Positions 1-8,415 of a DNA stretch of 64,000 nt are shown here, piece after piece. Below the pieces are notes generated by a model. That model made no database searches. It saw only the letters and a program-made list of their open reading frames with translations, and was not told the DNA's origin. The position numbers and the translations under genes were made by a program. Within the stretch, counting starts at the first letter, position 1, and each line of letters begins with the position of its first letter. The stretch is from NCBI GenBank assembly GCA_035551835.1, contig DASZMN010000014.1:61262-125261 (forward strand), in the 5' to 3' direction. This DNA comes from Bog-473 sp035551835. Lineage in GTDB: Bacteria; Actinomycetota; Acidimicrobiia; Acidimicrobiales; RAAP-2.

Positions 1-1308
1 CGGCTCGTCATGTGGGGCGCCAGCTATCTCGGGTTGACGCAGTGGGCGATCGCCGAGGATCCGCCGCCGTACGTCAAGGCGCTCGACCTTCAGGTCGCGG
101 CGGCGAACTTCCGCGACACCATCGTGTACCCCGGTGGCTCCTTCGCCCTCGAGATGGCGCTGGCGTGGCTGTACCAGATGCAGCACCAGGAGCTCGGACT
201 CCGCACCGTTCTTCGGACCCAGCTGCGCGCCAACAAGGTCCTGACCCGGTCGAGCACCGTGTTGCCACTGGGCAAGTCCGACGTGGCGACACTCGGTGCG
301 GTCTCGCCTCCGTTCCAGGACTGGCTCGAGCACAACCAGCCCGGGGACCCATGGTGGGACGAGCTCCATTTCGGGCGCCGGCTCGACAAGGTCCCTCCCG
401 CCAGCCTCGTCGGCGGCTGGTACGACCTCTTCTTGCCGGGTCTGGTGGCGGACTACGAGGCCCTGCGCGAGGCCGGCCGCACGGCACGCCTCACGATCGG
501 CCCATGGACGCACGTCAGCCCCGGCCTCTTCGGCGAGGGCATCCGAGACGGCTTCGATTGGTTCGACAAGCAGCTCGGCGAGCGGCGCGGCAAGGCGCCC
601 CGGGCGCCGGTCCGGGTCTTCGTCATGGGCTCTCGGCGGTGGGAGGAGTTCTCGCTGTGGCCGCCCGCCGGCGAGCAGCAGCGCTGGTACCTCGGGCGTT
701 GGGGCACCCTCGACACCGAGCCGCCGGGCGCCAGCGCGCCGGATCGGTTTCATTACAACCCCCACGACCCGACGCCGGCGGTGGGAGGAGCGGGGCTGAA
801 CTTCGCCACGACCGGACCGCGCGACCAGCGTAAGCGGGAGCACCGGCACGACGTCATTACCTTTACGAGCCCGGTCATGACGGAGGACCTCACCGTCATC
901 GGGCCGCTGACGGTGACCCTCTACCTCCGCTCCTCGCGAGAGCACACGGACTTCGTCGTGCGCCTGTGTGACGTGTCGTCCAAGGGCAAGTCGGTCAACC
1001 TGAGCGACGGGGTCCTGCGCCTGACGCCCGGAGCCGTCGAAAAGGATGCCGACGGCGTCTTCCGGCTGGAGCTTTCCATGTGGCCGACGGCCAACACGTT
1101 CCGTGCCGGCCACCGGATCAGGCTCCAGGTGTCGAGCGGTGCCCATCCGCTTTACGCCCGCAATGCGGGGACCGGTGAGGCCTTGGCCACCGGTGCCAAC
1201 CTGCGTTCGGCGGACCAGGAGGTCTTCCACGACACCACCAGGCCTTCGTGCCTCACGCTGCCGGTCGTGCGGCTGCTCGAGGACGTGGCGCTGTCCGCCC
1301 AGGCGTGA
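1..1308 (+). CDS. CocE/NonD-family serine hydrolase, 3' part
   Basis: The reading frame is open from base 1, so the true start lies upstream of the window. What is visible runs from the nucleophile motif GASYLG (GxSYxG of CocE/X-Pro dipeptidyl-peptidase hydrolases) through GGWYDLF (likely acid residue) and GPWTHV (likely His). A beta-sandwich C-terminal domain follows, ending in the RIRLQVSSGAHPLY region typical of the PepX C-terminal domain. The family hydrolyses esters or amides, but the substrate cannot be told from sequence. An ATG at base 10 falls between the window edge and the nucleophile and is an internal methionine, not a start. Confidence 0.85.
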   Translation, partial: RLVMWGASYLGLTQWAIAEDPPPYVKALDLQVAAANFRDTIVYPGGSFALEMALAWLYQMQHQELGLRTVLRTQLRANKVLTRSSTVLPLGKSDVATLGAVSPPFQDWLEHNQPGDPWWDELHFGRRLDKVPPASLVGGWYDLFLPGLVADYEALREAGRTARLTIGPWTHVSPGLFGEGIRDGFDWFDKQLGERRGKAPRAPVRVFVMGSRRWEEFSLWPPAGEQQRWYLGRWGTLDTEPPGASAPDRFHYNPHDPTPAVGGAGLNFATTGPRDQRKREHRHDVITFTSPVMTEDLTVIGPLTVTLYLRSSREHTDFVVRLCDVSSKGKSVNLSDGVLRLTPGAVEKDADGVFRLELSMWPTANTFRAGHRIRLQVSSGAHPLYARNAGTGEALATGANLRSADQEVFHDTTRPSCLTLPVVRLLEDVALSAQA

Positions 1309-1371
1309 GCACGGCGCTCGGATGGGTTGCCGGAATGGGTCGCCGGAACCCCCTCGGGTAGTGTCCGGCCC

Positions 1372-1869
1372 ATGACGCAGCCCACCTTCGTGCCCATCGC
1401 GGAGGCCGATCAGGTCAGGCCGGCCCGCCACATGCACGTGCCGGGCTCGTGGACCACCGCTCGGCCCGCGGAACTCGTGGTGCCCGAACACCCGCGCGGC
1501 CGAAGCATGGGCACGCCCGGCCCTGACTCGGGCTTCGCGCTGCGACTCTCGCGGCGGTTCGAGCACGAGCTCAAGCTCGACGAGGGCGAGTCCGAGCACG
1601 ATGTCCTGCTCGGTGTCGCGTTGCTCGCCGCCAAGCGCGCCGCACTGTTCGGCCGCGCGCCCTCCGTCTACGACGTCCGCTTCGCATTGAACGTCTGGGG
1701 CTTCCTTGACGACGCGCCCAACGAGCTCCGGGCGGGGCGACGGGCCGCGTTCTCCTCGATCTCCCACGACTACGTAGCCCAGCGCCGCCTGGTCGACTCG
1801 GTCGGAGAGGACCTGCTTCGCCTCACGCCCGATGACGCGCGCTTCAGAGGCGGTTCGGCCACCGCATAG
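1372..1869 (+). CDS. hypothetical protein
   Basis: A 165-residue protein I do not recognise. The ATG at 1372 was preferred over an in-frame ATG at 1327 because the extra 15 residues are low-complexity and lie close to the end of the preceding gene. The middle is rich in charged residues (a RRFEHELKLDEGESEHD stretch) followed by a helical segment with Ala-Ala-Lys-Arg. No signal peptide or membrane segment is evident. It lies just ahead of an alpha/beta hydrolase on the same strand with an 11-base gap, so the two may be co-transcribed. Confidence 0.55.
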   Translation: MTQPTFVPIAEADQVRPARHMHVPGSWTTARPAELVVPEHPRGRSMGTPGPDSGFALRLSRRFEHELKLDEGESEHDVLLGVALLAAKRAALFGRAPSVYDVRFALNVWGFLDDAPNELRAGRRAAFSSISHDYVAQRRLVDSVGEDLLRLTPDDARFRGGSATA

Positions 1870-1880
1870 GCCGCGGACCT

Positions 1881-2756
1881 GTGGCGATCGTGGGTGCCCC
1901 CCGGGCCATCGACCGGCTGGAGATCGAGGCCGGCGGCCTCACCTTTACCGGCCGAGCCTGTGGCCCTCTTGACGGGCGGCGCGTCTTGCTCCTGCACGGT
2001 TTCCCCCAGACCTCGTGGGCCTGGCGCGACCAGCTGTGGGCCCTTGGGCACGCCGGGTTCCGCGCGGTGGCGCCCGACCAACGGGGCTACTGCCACGGGG
2101 CGCGTCCGTCCGATCCGCGTGCCTACCGGACCGAATGCCTCATCGCTGACATCGTCGCCCTGGCCGACTCCATGGAGATGCACCACTTCGACCTCGTCGG
2201 ACACGACTGGGGTGGCTTGCTCGCTTGGCTCGTGGCCTCGCGTCACGCCGCGCGCGTCCGCTCGCTCAGCGTTGTCTCCACACCCCATCCGCTGGCGCTT
2301 CAGCACGCGTTGCTCGGTGGCGACCACGCGCAGGCCGCACAGGGCGAGGCGACCATGTCGTTCCAAGTGCCCGACGAACCGGAGCGCCTGCTCCTCGGGC
2401 CGGCTCGCGACGGCAGCGGCCTGCGACGCCTGCTCGAGGAGACGGGCCTCCACGACGAGGCCGTCGCGACGTACGTCGGGGCATTGCTCGAGCCCGGCGC
2501 ACTCACCGCGGCGCTGAACTGGTACCGCTCGATGGATGGCGATGCGTTGTCGGACCTGGAGCCGGTCGGTGTCCCGACGCTCTACGTGTGGTCGAGCGAC
2601 GATGCTGCCTTCGGCCGAGCAGCCGCCGAGGGCACGCGGGCCTGCGTGGCGGGGCCGTACGCGTTCGAGGTGCTCGAGGGTGTGTCGCACTGGGTCCCCG
2701 AGACCGCTCCGGAACGGCTCTCTGCCCTCCTGTTCCGGCACCTCGCCTCGACCTGA
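1881..2756 (+). CDS. alpha/beta hydrolase, epoxide-hydrolase-like
   Basis: A 291-residue alpha/beta-fold hydrolase starting at GTG. The oxyanion-hole region reads LLLHGFPQTSWAW and the nucleophile elbow reads GHDWGG, so the nucleophile is Asp, as in soluble epoxide hydrolases and haloalkane dehalogenases. The late catalytic His is in GVSHWVPE, and the acid is probably in the WSSDDAAF segment. An epoxide hydrolase or a related C-X bond hydrolase fits best; the substrate is unknown. It is cytoplasmic with no signal peptide. The C-terminal cap between residues 130 and 210 is short. Confidence 0.8.
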   Translation: MAIVGAPRAIDRLEIEAGGLTFTGRACGPLDGRRVLLLHGFPQTSWAWRDQLWALGHAGFRAVAPDQRGYCHGARPSDPRAYRTECLIADIVALADSMEMHHFDLVGHDWGGLLAWLVASRHAARVRSLSVVSTPHPLALQHALLGGDHAQAAQGEATMSFQVPDEPERLLLGPARDGSGLRRLLEETGLHDEAVATYVGALLEPGALTAALNWYRSMDGDALSDLEPVGVPTLYVWSSDDAAFGRAAAEGTRACVAGPYAFEVLEGVSHWVPETAPERLSALLFRHLAST

Positions 2757-2870
2757 CGTGGCGTCACTTCGGGCCCGCGCCCCAGCCTGACCAGGGGGTC
2801 GAGCAGGTGGTGCGAGGCCCTCGGGCCCGCGCCCGAACGATCGTCTGGCTGACTCTGCGAGAATGAGCCC

Positions 2871-4025
2871 GTGAGTGATGGCACCTTCTCCCTGTCCGAG
2901 GTCCAGCAAGATTTCCGCGCCGCGATGCGCACCTTCAGTGAGGAGAAGGTGGCGCCACACGCGGCCGAGACCGACCGCACCGCCGAGTTCCCCTGGAAGT
3001 CCTTCGAGGCCTGCCGGGAGATGGAATTGCCTGCGCTCGGGGTCCCCGAGGCCTACGGAGGGGCCGGTGCGGATTCGGTCACTCAGGCCATCGCGATCGA
3101 GGAGCTGGCCCGTGTCTGTGCCGCGACATCCCTCACGGTCATCATCTCCAAGCTCGGAATGATCCCCGTCATCAACTGGGGGAGCGAGGAGCTCAAGCGG
3201 TCGTACCTCCCCAGGATCGCCAGCGGCGAGATCCAGGCCAGCTATTGCCTGTCCGAGCCGGACGCCGGGAGCGACGTCGCGGCGATGCGGGCCCGGGCCG
3301 TCCGCGACGGGGACGACTACATCCTCACCGGCACGAAGTACTGGATCAGCAATGCGGGGATCTCCGATGTCTACACGGTGTTCGCCAAGACCGACCCCGA
3401 CGGCGGCAGCCGCGGCATCTCGTGCTTCCTCGTCGAGAAGGAGTGGGGCATCACCGTCCCCAAGCACGAGCACAAGCTCGGCATGCGGGGCAGCCCGACG
3501 GGCGAGGTCGTCCTCGAAGAGGTGCGCGTGCCGGCGTCGCACCGCATCGGCGAGGAGGGCCAGGGCTTCACCATCGCCATGCATACCCTCGACCGGAGCC
3601 GGCCCGGCATCGGGGCGCAGGCAGTCGGCATCGCCCAGGGCGCCATCGACGTCGCCGGCGCGTACATGAAGCAGCGCCATGCGTTCGGAGGTCCCATCGC
3701 CGACCTGCAGGGACTGCGCTTCATGCTGGCCGACATGGCCATGCGCAACGAGGCGGCCCGGGCCCTCGTGTACCGCGCCTGCGCGTTGGTGGACGACGAC
3801 CCGACAGGCGAGCTGACCATGTTCGGCGCCATGGCCAAGGCCTTTGCGTCCGACGCCGCCATGGCCATCACCGTCGACGCCGTGCAGCTTCTCGGGGGCT
3901 ACGGCTACACGCAGGACTTCCCCGTCGAGCGCTTCATGCGCGACGCGAAGGTCACGCAGATTTACGAGGGGACGAACCAGGTCCAGCGCGTCGTCATCGC
4001 CCGCGAGGTGCTCAAGCACCTTTAG
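2871..4025 (+). CDS. acyl-CoA dehydrogenase
   Basis: A 384-residue FAD enzyme of the short/medium-chain acyl-CoA dehydrogenase family, which introduces the alpha,beta double bond into acyl-CoA thioesters. The middle beta domain has CLSEPDAGSDVAAM and the KYWISNAG strand that contacts FAD. The C-terminal helical domain carries LLGGYGYTQDFPVERFMRDAK and ends with QIYEGTNQVQR, whose Glu is the usual catalytic base. It starts at GTG and has full family length. The neighbourhood (thiolase and hydratase downstream) suggests fatty-acid or branched acyl degradation, but it is not obviously one of the heteromeric steroid FadE subunits. Confidence 0.93.
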   Translation: MSDGTFSLSEVQQDFRAAMRTFSEEKVAPHAAETDRTAEFPWKSFEACREMELPALGVPEAYGGAGADSVTQAIAIEELARVCAATSLTVIISKLGMIPVINWGSEELKRSYLPRIASGEIQASYCLSEPDAGSDVAAMRARAVRDGDDYILTGTKYWISNAGISDVYTVFAKTDPDGGSRGISCFLVEKEWGITVPKHEHKLGMRGSPTGEVVLEEVRVPASHRIGEEGQGFTIAMHTLDRSRPGIGAQAVGIAQGAIDVAGAYMKQRHAFGGPIADLQGLRFMLADMAMRNEAARALVYRACALVDDDPTGELTMFGAMAKAFASDAAMAITVDAVQLLGGYGYTQDFPVERFMRDAKVTQIYEGTNQVQRVVIAREVLKHL

Positions 4026-4062
4026 GTGCCCGCCCAGAACTACGTCAACCTACGATTGAACG

Positions 4063-4458
4063 ATGGCATTTCGATGGCCGACGATCGCCGAGGTCGGGGC
4101 AGCAGTCGCCCTCTGCTTGGCTGAGAGCGACGAAGCCTCTGCTCGCCGGCTGGCCTTCCGCTTCGTCGAGCAATTCGACAAGGCGGCCGAGGCCGATCGC
4201 CGGCGGATGGTCGAAGTTGCGCCGCTCCCTACGGGCGATCTCCGTTACGACGCCCTGCTGGCCTCGGTGGTCGAGTATTGCTGCGTCCATCACGACATGC
4301 GTCCCCCGACCTGGGTCAACGAACCGAGCCGATTCCTCGAGGAGTGGTGGTTCGTTTCGGGAATCAGATCGCTCCATGCGAATGCGGTGGTGCACAGCCC
4401 GATCTCGTTCAAACGGAGGGGCGTATTCATCACCGAGGATTCGTTGACGTACGCATGA
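4063..4458 (+). CDS. orphan antitoxin-like C-terminal domain protein
   Basis: A 131-residue protein resembling the region found after the HTH domain in some actinobacterial XRE-type regulators that accompany nucleotidyltransferase-like toxin genes. The shared pattern is GDLRYDALLA, then W..EP.RFL..WWF, then a C-terminal RRGVFITEDSL. Here no HTH domain is present; the N-terminus is a short helical segment. No toxin-like partner is seen on either side. Assignment rests on remembered family resemblance and is tentative. It may be the remnant of a toxin-antitoxin pair or a stand-alone protein. Confidence 0.5.
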   Translation: MAFRWPTIAEVGAAVALCLAESDEASARRLAFRFVEQFDKAAEADRRRMVEVAPLPTGDLRYDALLASVVEYCCVHHDMRPPTWVNEPSRFLEEWWFVSGIRSLHANAVVHSPISFKRRGVFITEDSLTYA

Positions 4459-4637
4459 TGATTCTCGATCGGTATGGGATCCGTGTCCAAAGCGCGGTTC
4501 CTCAACAGGAAATGTTCCGGGCGCCGGGGGCACGAAGGACCCGGGCCCGTGCGATAGAAGCGTCGCAAAGGTCCGGCGGCGAGGCGTTGGCGCCCGGTGA
4601 CCGGGCCAAGGCAGACTTCGGGGGGCCGGTGCTAAAG

Positions 4638-4653
4638 TTAGAACAGGTTCTAA
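4638..4653. promoter_or_regulatory. KstR-like operator upstream of the FadA5-like thiolase gene
   Basis: The sequence TTAGAACAGGTTCTAA is an inverted repeat with 7-base arms around AG. It matches the KstR consensus TnnAACnnGTTnnA at every fixed position. KstR is the TetR-family repressor of cholesterol catabolism genes in mycobacteria and rhodococci. The site ends about 60 bases before the thiolase start, a suitable place for repression. A second copy of the motif lies at 11402-11415. Confidence 0.75.
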
Positions 4654-4714
4654 ATTTCGCCCAAGCGGGGCAGCCGGCCCGAGGCCGGGAATGGCAGCAG
4701 GAGGAACGTCCGTC

Positions 4715-5890
4715 ATGGCGCAGCCGGTAATCATCGAGGCGGTCCGTACACCGATCGGGAAGCGCAACGGGTGGCTCTCGGGCCTGCGGGCGGCCGACCT
4801 TCTCGGCGCCGCGCAGACCGAGGTCGTCAAGCGCGCGGGGATCGACCCGGCGTCGGTCGAGCAGGTCGTCGGCGGGTGCGTGACCCAGGCGGGCGAGCAG
4901 GGCTTCAACGTGACGCGCACCGCGTGGTTGCTGGCCGGCCTGCCCTACGACGTTGCCGCCACCACCATCGACTGCCAGTGCGGGTCGTCGCAGCAGGCCA
5001 ACCACATGGCCAACAACCTCATCGCAGCGGGAGCCGCCGACACGGCCATCGGGTGCGGCGTCGAGACCATGAGCCGCATCCCGCTCGGGGCGAACGCATC
5101 GGCGCCCGGCGTCGGGCGCGCGCTGCCCGAGGACCTGCCCTACGACATGCCCAGTCAGTTCGAGGCGGCCGAGCGGATCGCCAAGAAGTACGGCGTCTCG
5201 CGCGAGGACGTCGACGCGTTCGGCCTGGCGTCCCAGGAGCATGCCGCCCGCGCGGTGGCCGAGGACCGCTTCGCCCGCGAGATCTTCGCCGTCGAGGCGC
5301 CCATGGTGGGCGAGGAGGGGCCGCGGGGCGAGCACAACGGCGAGAAGATGGTGGTGAGCAAGGACCAGGGGCCGCGCGAGACGACCCTCGAGGGACTCGC
5401 CAAGCTCAAGCCGGTGCTGCCCGACGGCATGCACACCGCGGGCACGTCGTCACAGATCTCCGACGGCGCCGCCGCCGTTCTGTGGATGTCCGAGGACCGG
5501 GCCAAGGCCGAGGGCCTCAAGCCCCGGGCCCGGATCGTGGCGCAGGTGCTCGCCGGGTCCGACCCCTACTACCACCTCGACGGTCCGATCGTCGCCACCG
5601 AGCGGGTGCTGGCCAAGGCCGGCATGACGATGCAGGACATCGACCTGTTCGAGGTCAACGAGGCCTTCGCCTCCGTCGTGCTCAGCTGGGCCAAGGTGCA
5701 CGGGGCCGACATGGACAAGCTCAACGTCAACGGCGGCGCCATAGCGCTCGGCCACCCCGTCGGCGCCACCGGGAGCCGGCTCATCACGACGATCCTGCAC
5801 GAGCTCGAGCGGACCGACAGCACGTACGGCCTCGTGTCGATGTGCTGTGGCGGCGCGGTAGCGACGGGCACGATCATCGAGCGCCTCTAG
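4715..5890 (+). CDS. fadA5: steroid 3-ketoacyl-CoA thiolase, FadA5-like
   Basis: A 391-residue type II thiolase. The opening (PVIIEAVRTPIGKRNGWLSG) is very close to what I recall of M. tuberculosis FadA5, the thiolase that removes acetyl-CoA or propionyl-CoA from the cholesterol side chain. The nucleophilic Cys is in DCQCGSSQQA. The other catalytic motifs are NEAFAS, GGAIALGHPVGATGSR and the C-terminal CCGGAVATG. The start at 4715 was chosen over 4691 because AGGAGG lies 10 bases before it and the protein then begins as FadA5 does. A KstR-like operator precedes the gene, and an EchA19-like hydratase gene follows. Confidence 0.85.
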   Translation: MAQPVIIEAVRTPIGKRNGWLSGLRAADLLGAAQTEVVKRAGIDPASVEQVVGGCVTQAGEQGFNVTRTAWLLAGLPYDVAATTIDCQCGSSQQANHMANNLIAAGAADTAIGCGVETMSRIPLGANASAPGVGRALPEDLPYDMPSQFEAAERIAKKYGVSREDVDAFGLASQEHAARAVAEDRFAREIFAVEAPMVGEEGPRGEHNGEKMVVSKDQGPRETTLEGLAKLKPVLPDGMHTAGTSSQISDGAAAVLWMSEDRAKAEGLKPRARIVAQVLAGSDPYYHLDGPIVATERVLAKAGMTMQDIDLFEVNEAFASVVLSWAKVHGADMDKLNVNGGAIALGHPVGATGSRLITTILHELERTDSTYGLVSMCCGGAVATGTIIERL

Positions 5891-5990
5891 GCGCCGCGAG
5901 CGCCGGCTCGATTCGGGCCGCGCGCCATTGGACGCACCACCGACTGATCATCGATTTCCACGCAATCGGCGCCTACCTCTGGAGGGGACC

Positions 5991-6791
5991 GTGGCAGACA
6001 TTTCGACCGAACACCTGACGTTCGAGCGCGACGGCGCGACGGCGATCGTCACCATGAACCGGCCCGAGGCGAAGAACGCGCTGAGCCTGCCGATGCTGGT
6101 GGGGATGAAGGACGCCTGGGAGGAGATCGACGGCAACGACGACATCCGTTGCGCCATCCTCACCGGCGCGGGCGGCACGTTCTGCGCCGGCATGGACCTC
6201 AAGGCCATGGGCAGCCCCGAGGCCGAGAAGTACCAGCCGCGCATGGCCGAGGACCCCGACCTGCACTGGAAGGCGTTGCTGCGCCACTACGACGTGAAGA
6301 AGCCCCTCATCGCGGCCGTCGAGGGGTGGGCGGTGGCGGGTGGCACCGAGATCCTGCAGGCAACGCACATCCGGGTGGCGGGGGAGAGCGCAGTGTTCGG
6401 GGTCTTCGAGGCCAAGCGCGGGCTGTTCCCCTTGGGCGGATCGACCGTGCGCCTGCGCCGCCAGATCCCCTACACCATGGCCATGGAGTTGCTGCTGACC
6501 GCGCGTGAGGTGCCGGCCGAGGAGGCCCTGCGCATCGGGCTCATCGGCCACGTGGTGCCCGAGGGCACCGCGCTCGAGCGGGCCCTCGAGATCGCCGCGG
6601 TCATCGGCGCCAACGGGCCGCTGGCGGTCGAGGCGATCCTGCGCAGCGTGCGCGAGACGGAGGGCATGTCCGAGGTCGACGGCCTGGCCCGCGAGCTCGA
6701 GATCGGCTGGCCCATCTTCTCGAGCAACGACGCGACGGAGGGGCAGAAGGCCTTCGCCCAGAAGCGCCCGCCGAATTACACGCGCACGTGA
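5991..6791 (+). CDS. echA19: enoyl-CoA hydratase, EchA19-like
   Basis: A 266-residue crotonase-fold protein that hydrates 2-enoyl-CoA. The start is GTG 5991, preceded by GGAGGGG. Oxyanion-hole segments are FCAGMDLKAM and VEGWAVAGGTEILQ. The stretches GGSTVRLRRQIPYTMAMELL, GLIGHVVP and KRPPNYTR closely follow my memory of M. tuberculosis EchA19, which acts on steroid side-chain enoyl-CoAs. It follows the FadA5-like thiolase by 100 bases and overlaps the next gene by four bases (GTGA), so thiolase, hydratase and thioesterase look like one operon. Confidence 0.82.
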   Translation: MADISTEHLTFERDGATAIVTMNRPEAKNALSLPMLVGMKDAWEEIDGNDDIRCAILTGAGGTFCAGMDLKAMGSPEAEKYQPRMAEDPDLHWKALLRHYDVKKPLIAAVEGWAVAGGTEILQATHIRVAGESAVFGVFEAKRGLFPLGGSTVRLRRQIPYTMAMELLLTAREVPAEEALRIGLIGHVVPEGTALERALEIAAVIGANGPLAVEAILRSVRETEGMSEVDGLARELEIGWPIFSSNDATEGQKAFAQKRPPNYTRT

Positions 6792-7624
6792 GCGGCGAGA
6801 GGTCGAGCGGCGACCGCGTCGCCCCCGCCGGGCAGAACCTGGACCCCGAACCGGGCGGCGGCCATCCGGGCGTCGACGGCGAGGCCATCACGGCGCGCAC
6901 GGACCTGCCGATCAACCAGGTGGCGGCGGCGCTGCGCCGCATCGGCGCCGTGACCATCGGCCAGCCGCTCGAGGACGACGACCTCGCCCAGGCGGGCGTC
7001 GTGCTGGCCGAGGTGGCGGACCGGCTCGAGACTGCGGCGGCGACCTCGAAGCGGCGCCGCAACACACCCGGGCCGAACGGATTCCCCGGTGTGCATCCCC
7101 AGGACCACTTCCCGACCAGCCCGATGATCGGCTTCGCCAATCCGATCGCCCCGCCCGTCGAGGTCTGGGCCGTCCACGGCCCGGATGGCCAACGAGAGCT
7201 ACGGGGCCGCGTCACGTTCGACTACCCCTACGAGGGCCCGCCCACGTGTGTCCACGGCGGCGTCATCGCCGAGCTCTTCGACGAGCTGCTCGGCCTGTCC
7301 AACATCCTCGCCGGCTTGGGCGCGATGACCGGCACGCTGACGATTCGCTATCGGCGACCCACGCCGTTGTTGGCCCCCATGGAGCTGGCGGCGCGCCACT
7401 CGGGGACGGAGGGACGCAAGGTCTTCGCCTGGGGCGGCATGTACCACGAGGGTCAGCTCACGGCCGAGGCGGAGGGCGTCTTCATCCTGGTCGACCCGAA
7501 GAGGATGCTCGACATCGTGACCGGCAACGCCCACGGGGCGCACAGCGCCGAAGGGCCGCTGGTTGACGCGGACTGGCAGCGCATGATGGCCAAGGCCGCG
7601 GAGAAGGGCGGGAACGAGGGCTGA
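6788..7624 (+). CDS. PaaI-like hot-dog fold thioesterase
   Basis: A 278-residue protein. Residues about 1-100 are a variable, charged N-terminal extension. Residues about 130-250 form a hot-dog thioesterase domain with GPPTCVHGGVIAELFDELLG, where His-Gly-Gly-x-x-x-x-x-x-Asp/Glu matches the PaaI-type active helix. The family hydrolyses acyl-CoA thioesters. It overlaps the hydratase by four bases and is probably translated with it. It may recycle CoA from stalled sterol or fatty acyl-CoA intermediates, which is inference from context. Confidence 0.8.
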   Translation: MSGERSSGDRVAPAGQNLDPEPGGGHPGVDGEAITARTDLPINQVAAALRRIGAVTIGQPLEDDDLAQAGVVLAEVADRLETAAATSKRRRNTPGPNGFPGVHPQDHFPTSPMIGFANPIAPPVEVWAVHGPDGQRELRGRVTFDYPYEGPPTCVHGGVIAELFDELLGLSNILAGLGAMTGTLTIRYRRPTPLLAPMELAARHSGTEGRKVFAWGGMYHEGQLTAEAEGVFILVDPKRMLDIVTGNAHGAHSAEGPLVDADWQRMMAKAAEKGGNEG

Positions 7625-7628
7625 GCCC

Positions 7629-8327
7629 TCAGGACGGCCGCCGCGCCTGGAGCCAGAAACGGGTCGAGGATACGGCGATGCTGGATCCGTGGAGGGCGTG
7701 CAGTTGCGCCCGGTGCGTGGCCACGCTGAAGCCGGGAACCGCCCACGGCACGTTAGACAGGTACCAGGCCAGGGCGCCGATGTCGGCGAACGTGGTCGTC
7801 GCGGGGCCCGTCCCGGCGCGCTCGACGGCCAAACCGGCCTCGGAGAGCTGCTGCCGCGCCAGGTCGAGGCCGAACTCGAGGCGCGGTGGCGGTTCGAGTC
7901 CGAGCACACGATGAAACTCATGACTCCCCGACTCGGTCTGCTGGGTCAAGAAGCACCCGCCCGGCCGCAGGACCCGCTGGACCTCGGCGGCGACGAAGGC
8001 CTCATGCCGGTTCACCACGACGTCGAAGGCACGATCGCGCAACGCCAGTCGGCCTCGAGGTGCGCGGCTCGGCTGGTCCACGTTGTCGATCGCCCCCTCG
8101 TCGCGCACCACCGAGACGCCGAGCGGGCGAAGGCGGGCCGCGGCCACCGGGACGTTGGGCGCCCAGCCCTCCGTGGCGACAACGCGAGCCGGCCGGCAGA
8201 GCGAGCTCAGCCACTCGCCGCCTCCGGTGCCCATGTCGAGCATCGTCTCGCCGCCGCTGAGCGATTCCGCCACCAGCGATTCGAGCGACCAAGGCGGCGG
8301 CTCGTGCACGATGCGATCTCCGAGCAC
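7629..8327 (-). CDS. class I SAM methyltransferase with truncated start
   Basis: A 232-residue methyltransferase if it starts at GTG 8327. SAM-binding motif I is MLDMGTGGGEW, and later motifs include FDVVVNRHEAF and LRPGGCFLTQQT. Coding-like sequence continues upstream in the same frame (PDELLDQATRIPFRGWDFT) to an in-frame TAA at 8385-8387, preceded by ACG and by ATG at 8391-8393. The original start therefore seems to have been that ATG, with a stop now at codon 3. GTG 8327 could give a shorter but functional protein. The substrate is unknown. Confidence 0.75.
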   Translation of the reverse strand: MLGDRIVHEPPPWSLESLVAESLSGGETMLDMGTGGGEWLSSLCRPARVVATEGWAPNVPVAAARLRPLGVSVVRDEGAIDNVDQPSRAPRGRLALRDRAFDVVVNRHEAFVAAEVQRVLRPGGCFLTQQTESGSHEFHRVLGLEPPPRLEFGLDLARQQLSEAGLAVERAGTGPATTTFADIGALAWYLSNVPWAVPGFSVATHRAQLHALHGSSIAVSSTRFWLQARRPS

Positions 8328-8415
8328 GGTGAAGTCCCAACCCCGGAACGGGATGCGAGTCGCCTGGTCGAGCAGCTCGTCGGGTTACGTCATGAGTGGA
8401 TGGTGATCGATCTTC

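Noticed and set aside
1770..4019. A 749-codon open frame antisense to the epoxide-hydrolase-like gene and the acyl-CoA dehydrogenase gene
   Set aside because: It mirrors two clear genes, is rich in Arg, Gly, His and Asp as expected from GC-rich third positions read backwards, and has no family resemblance.
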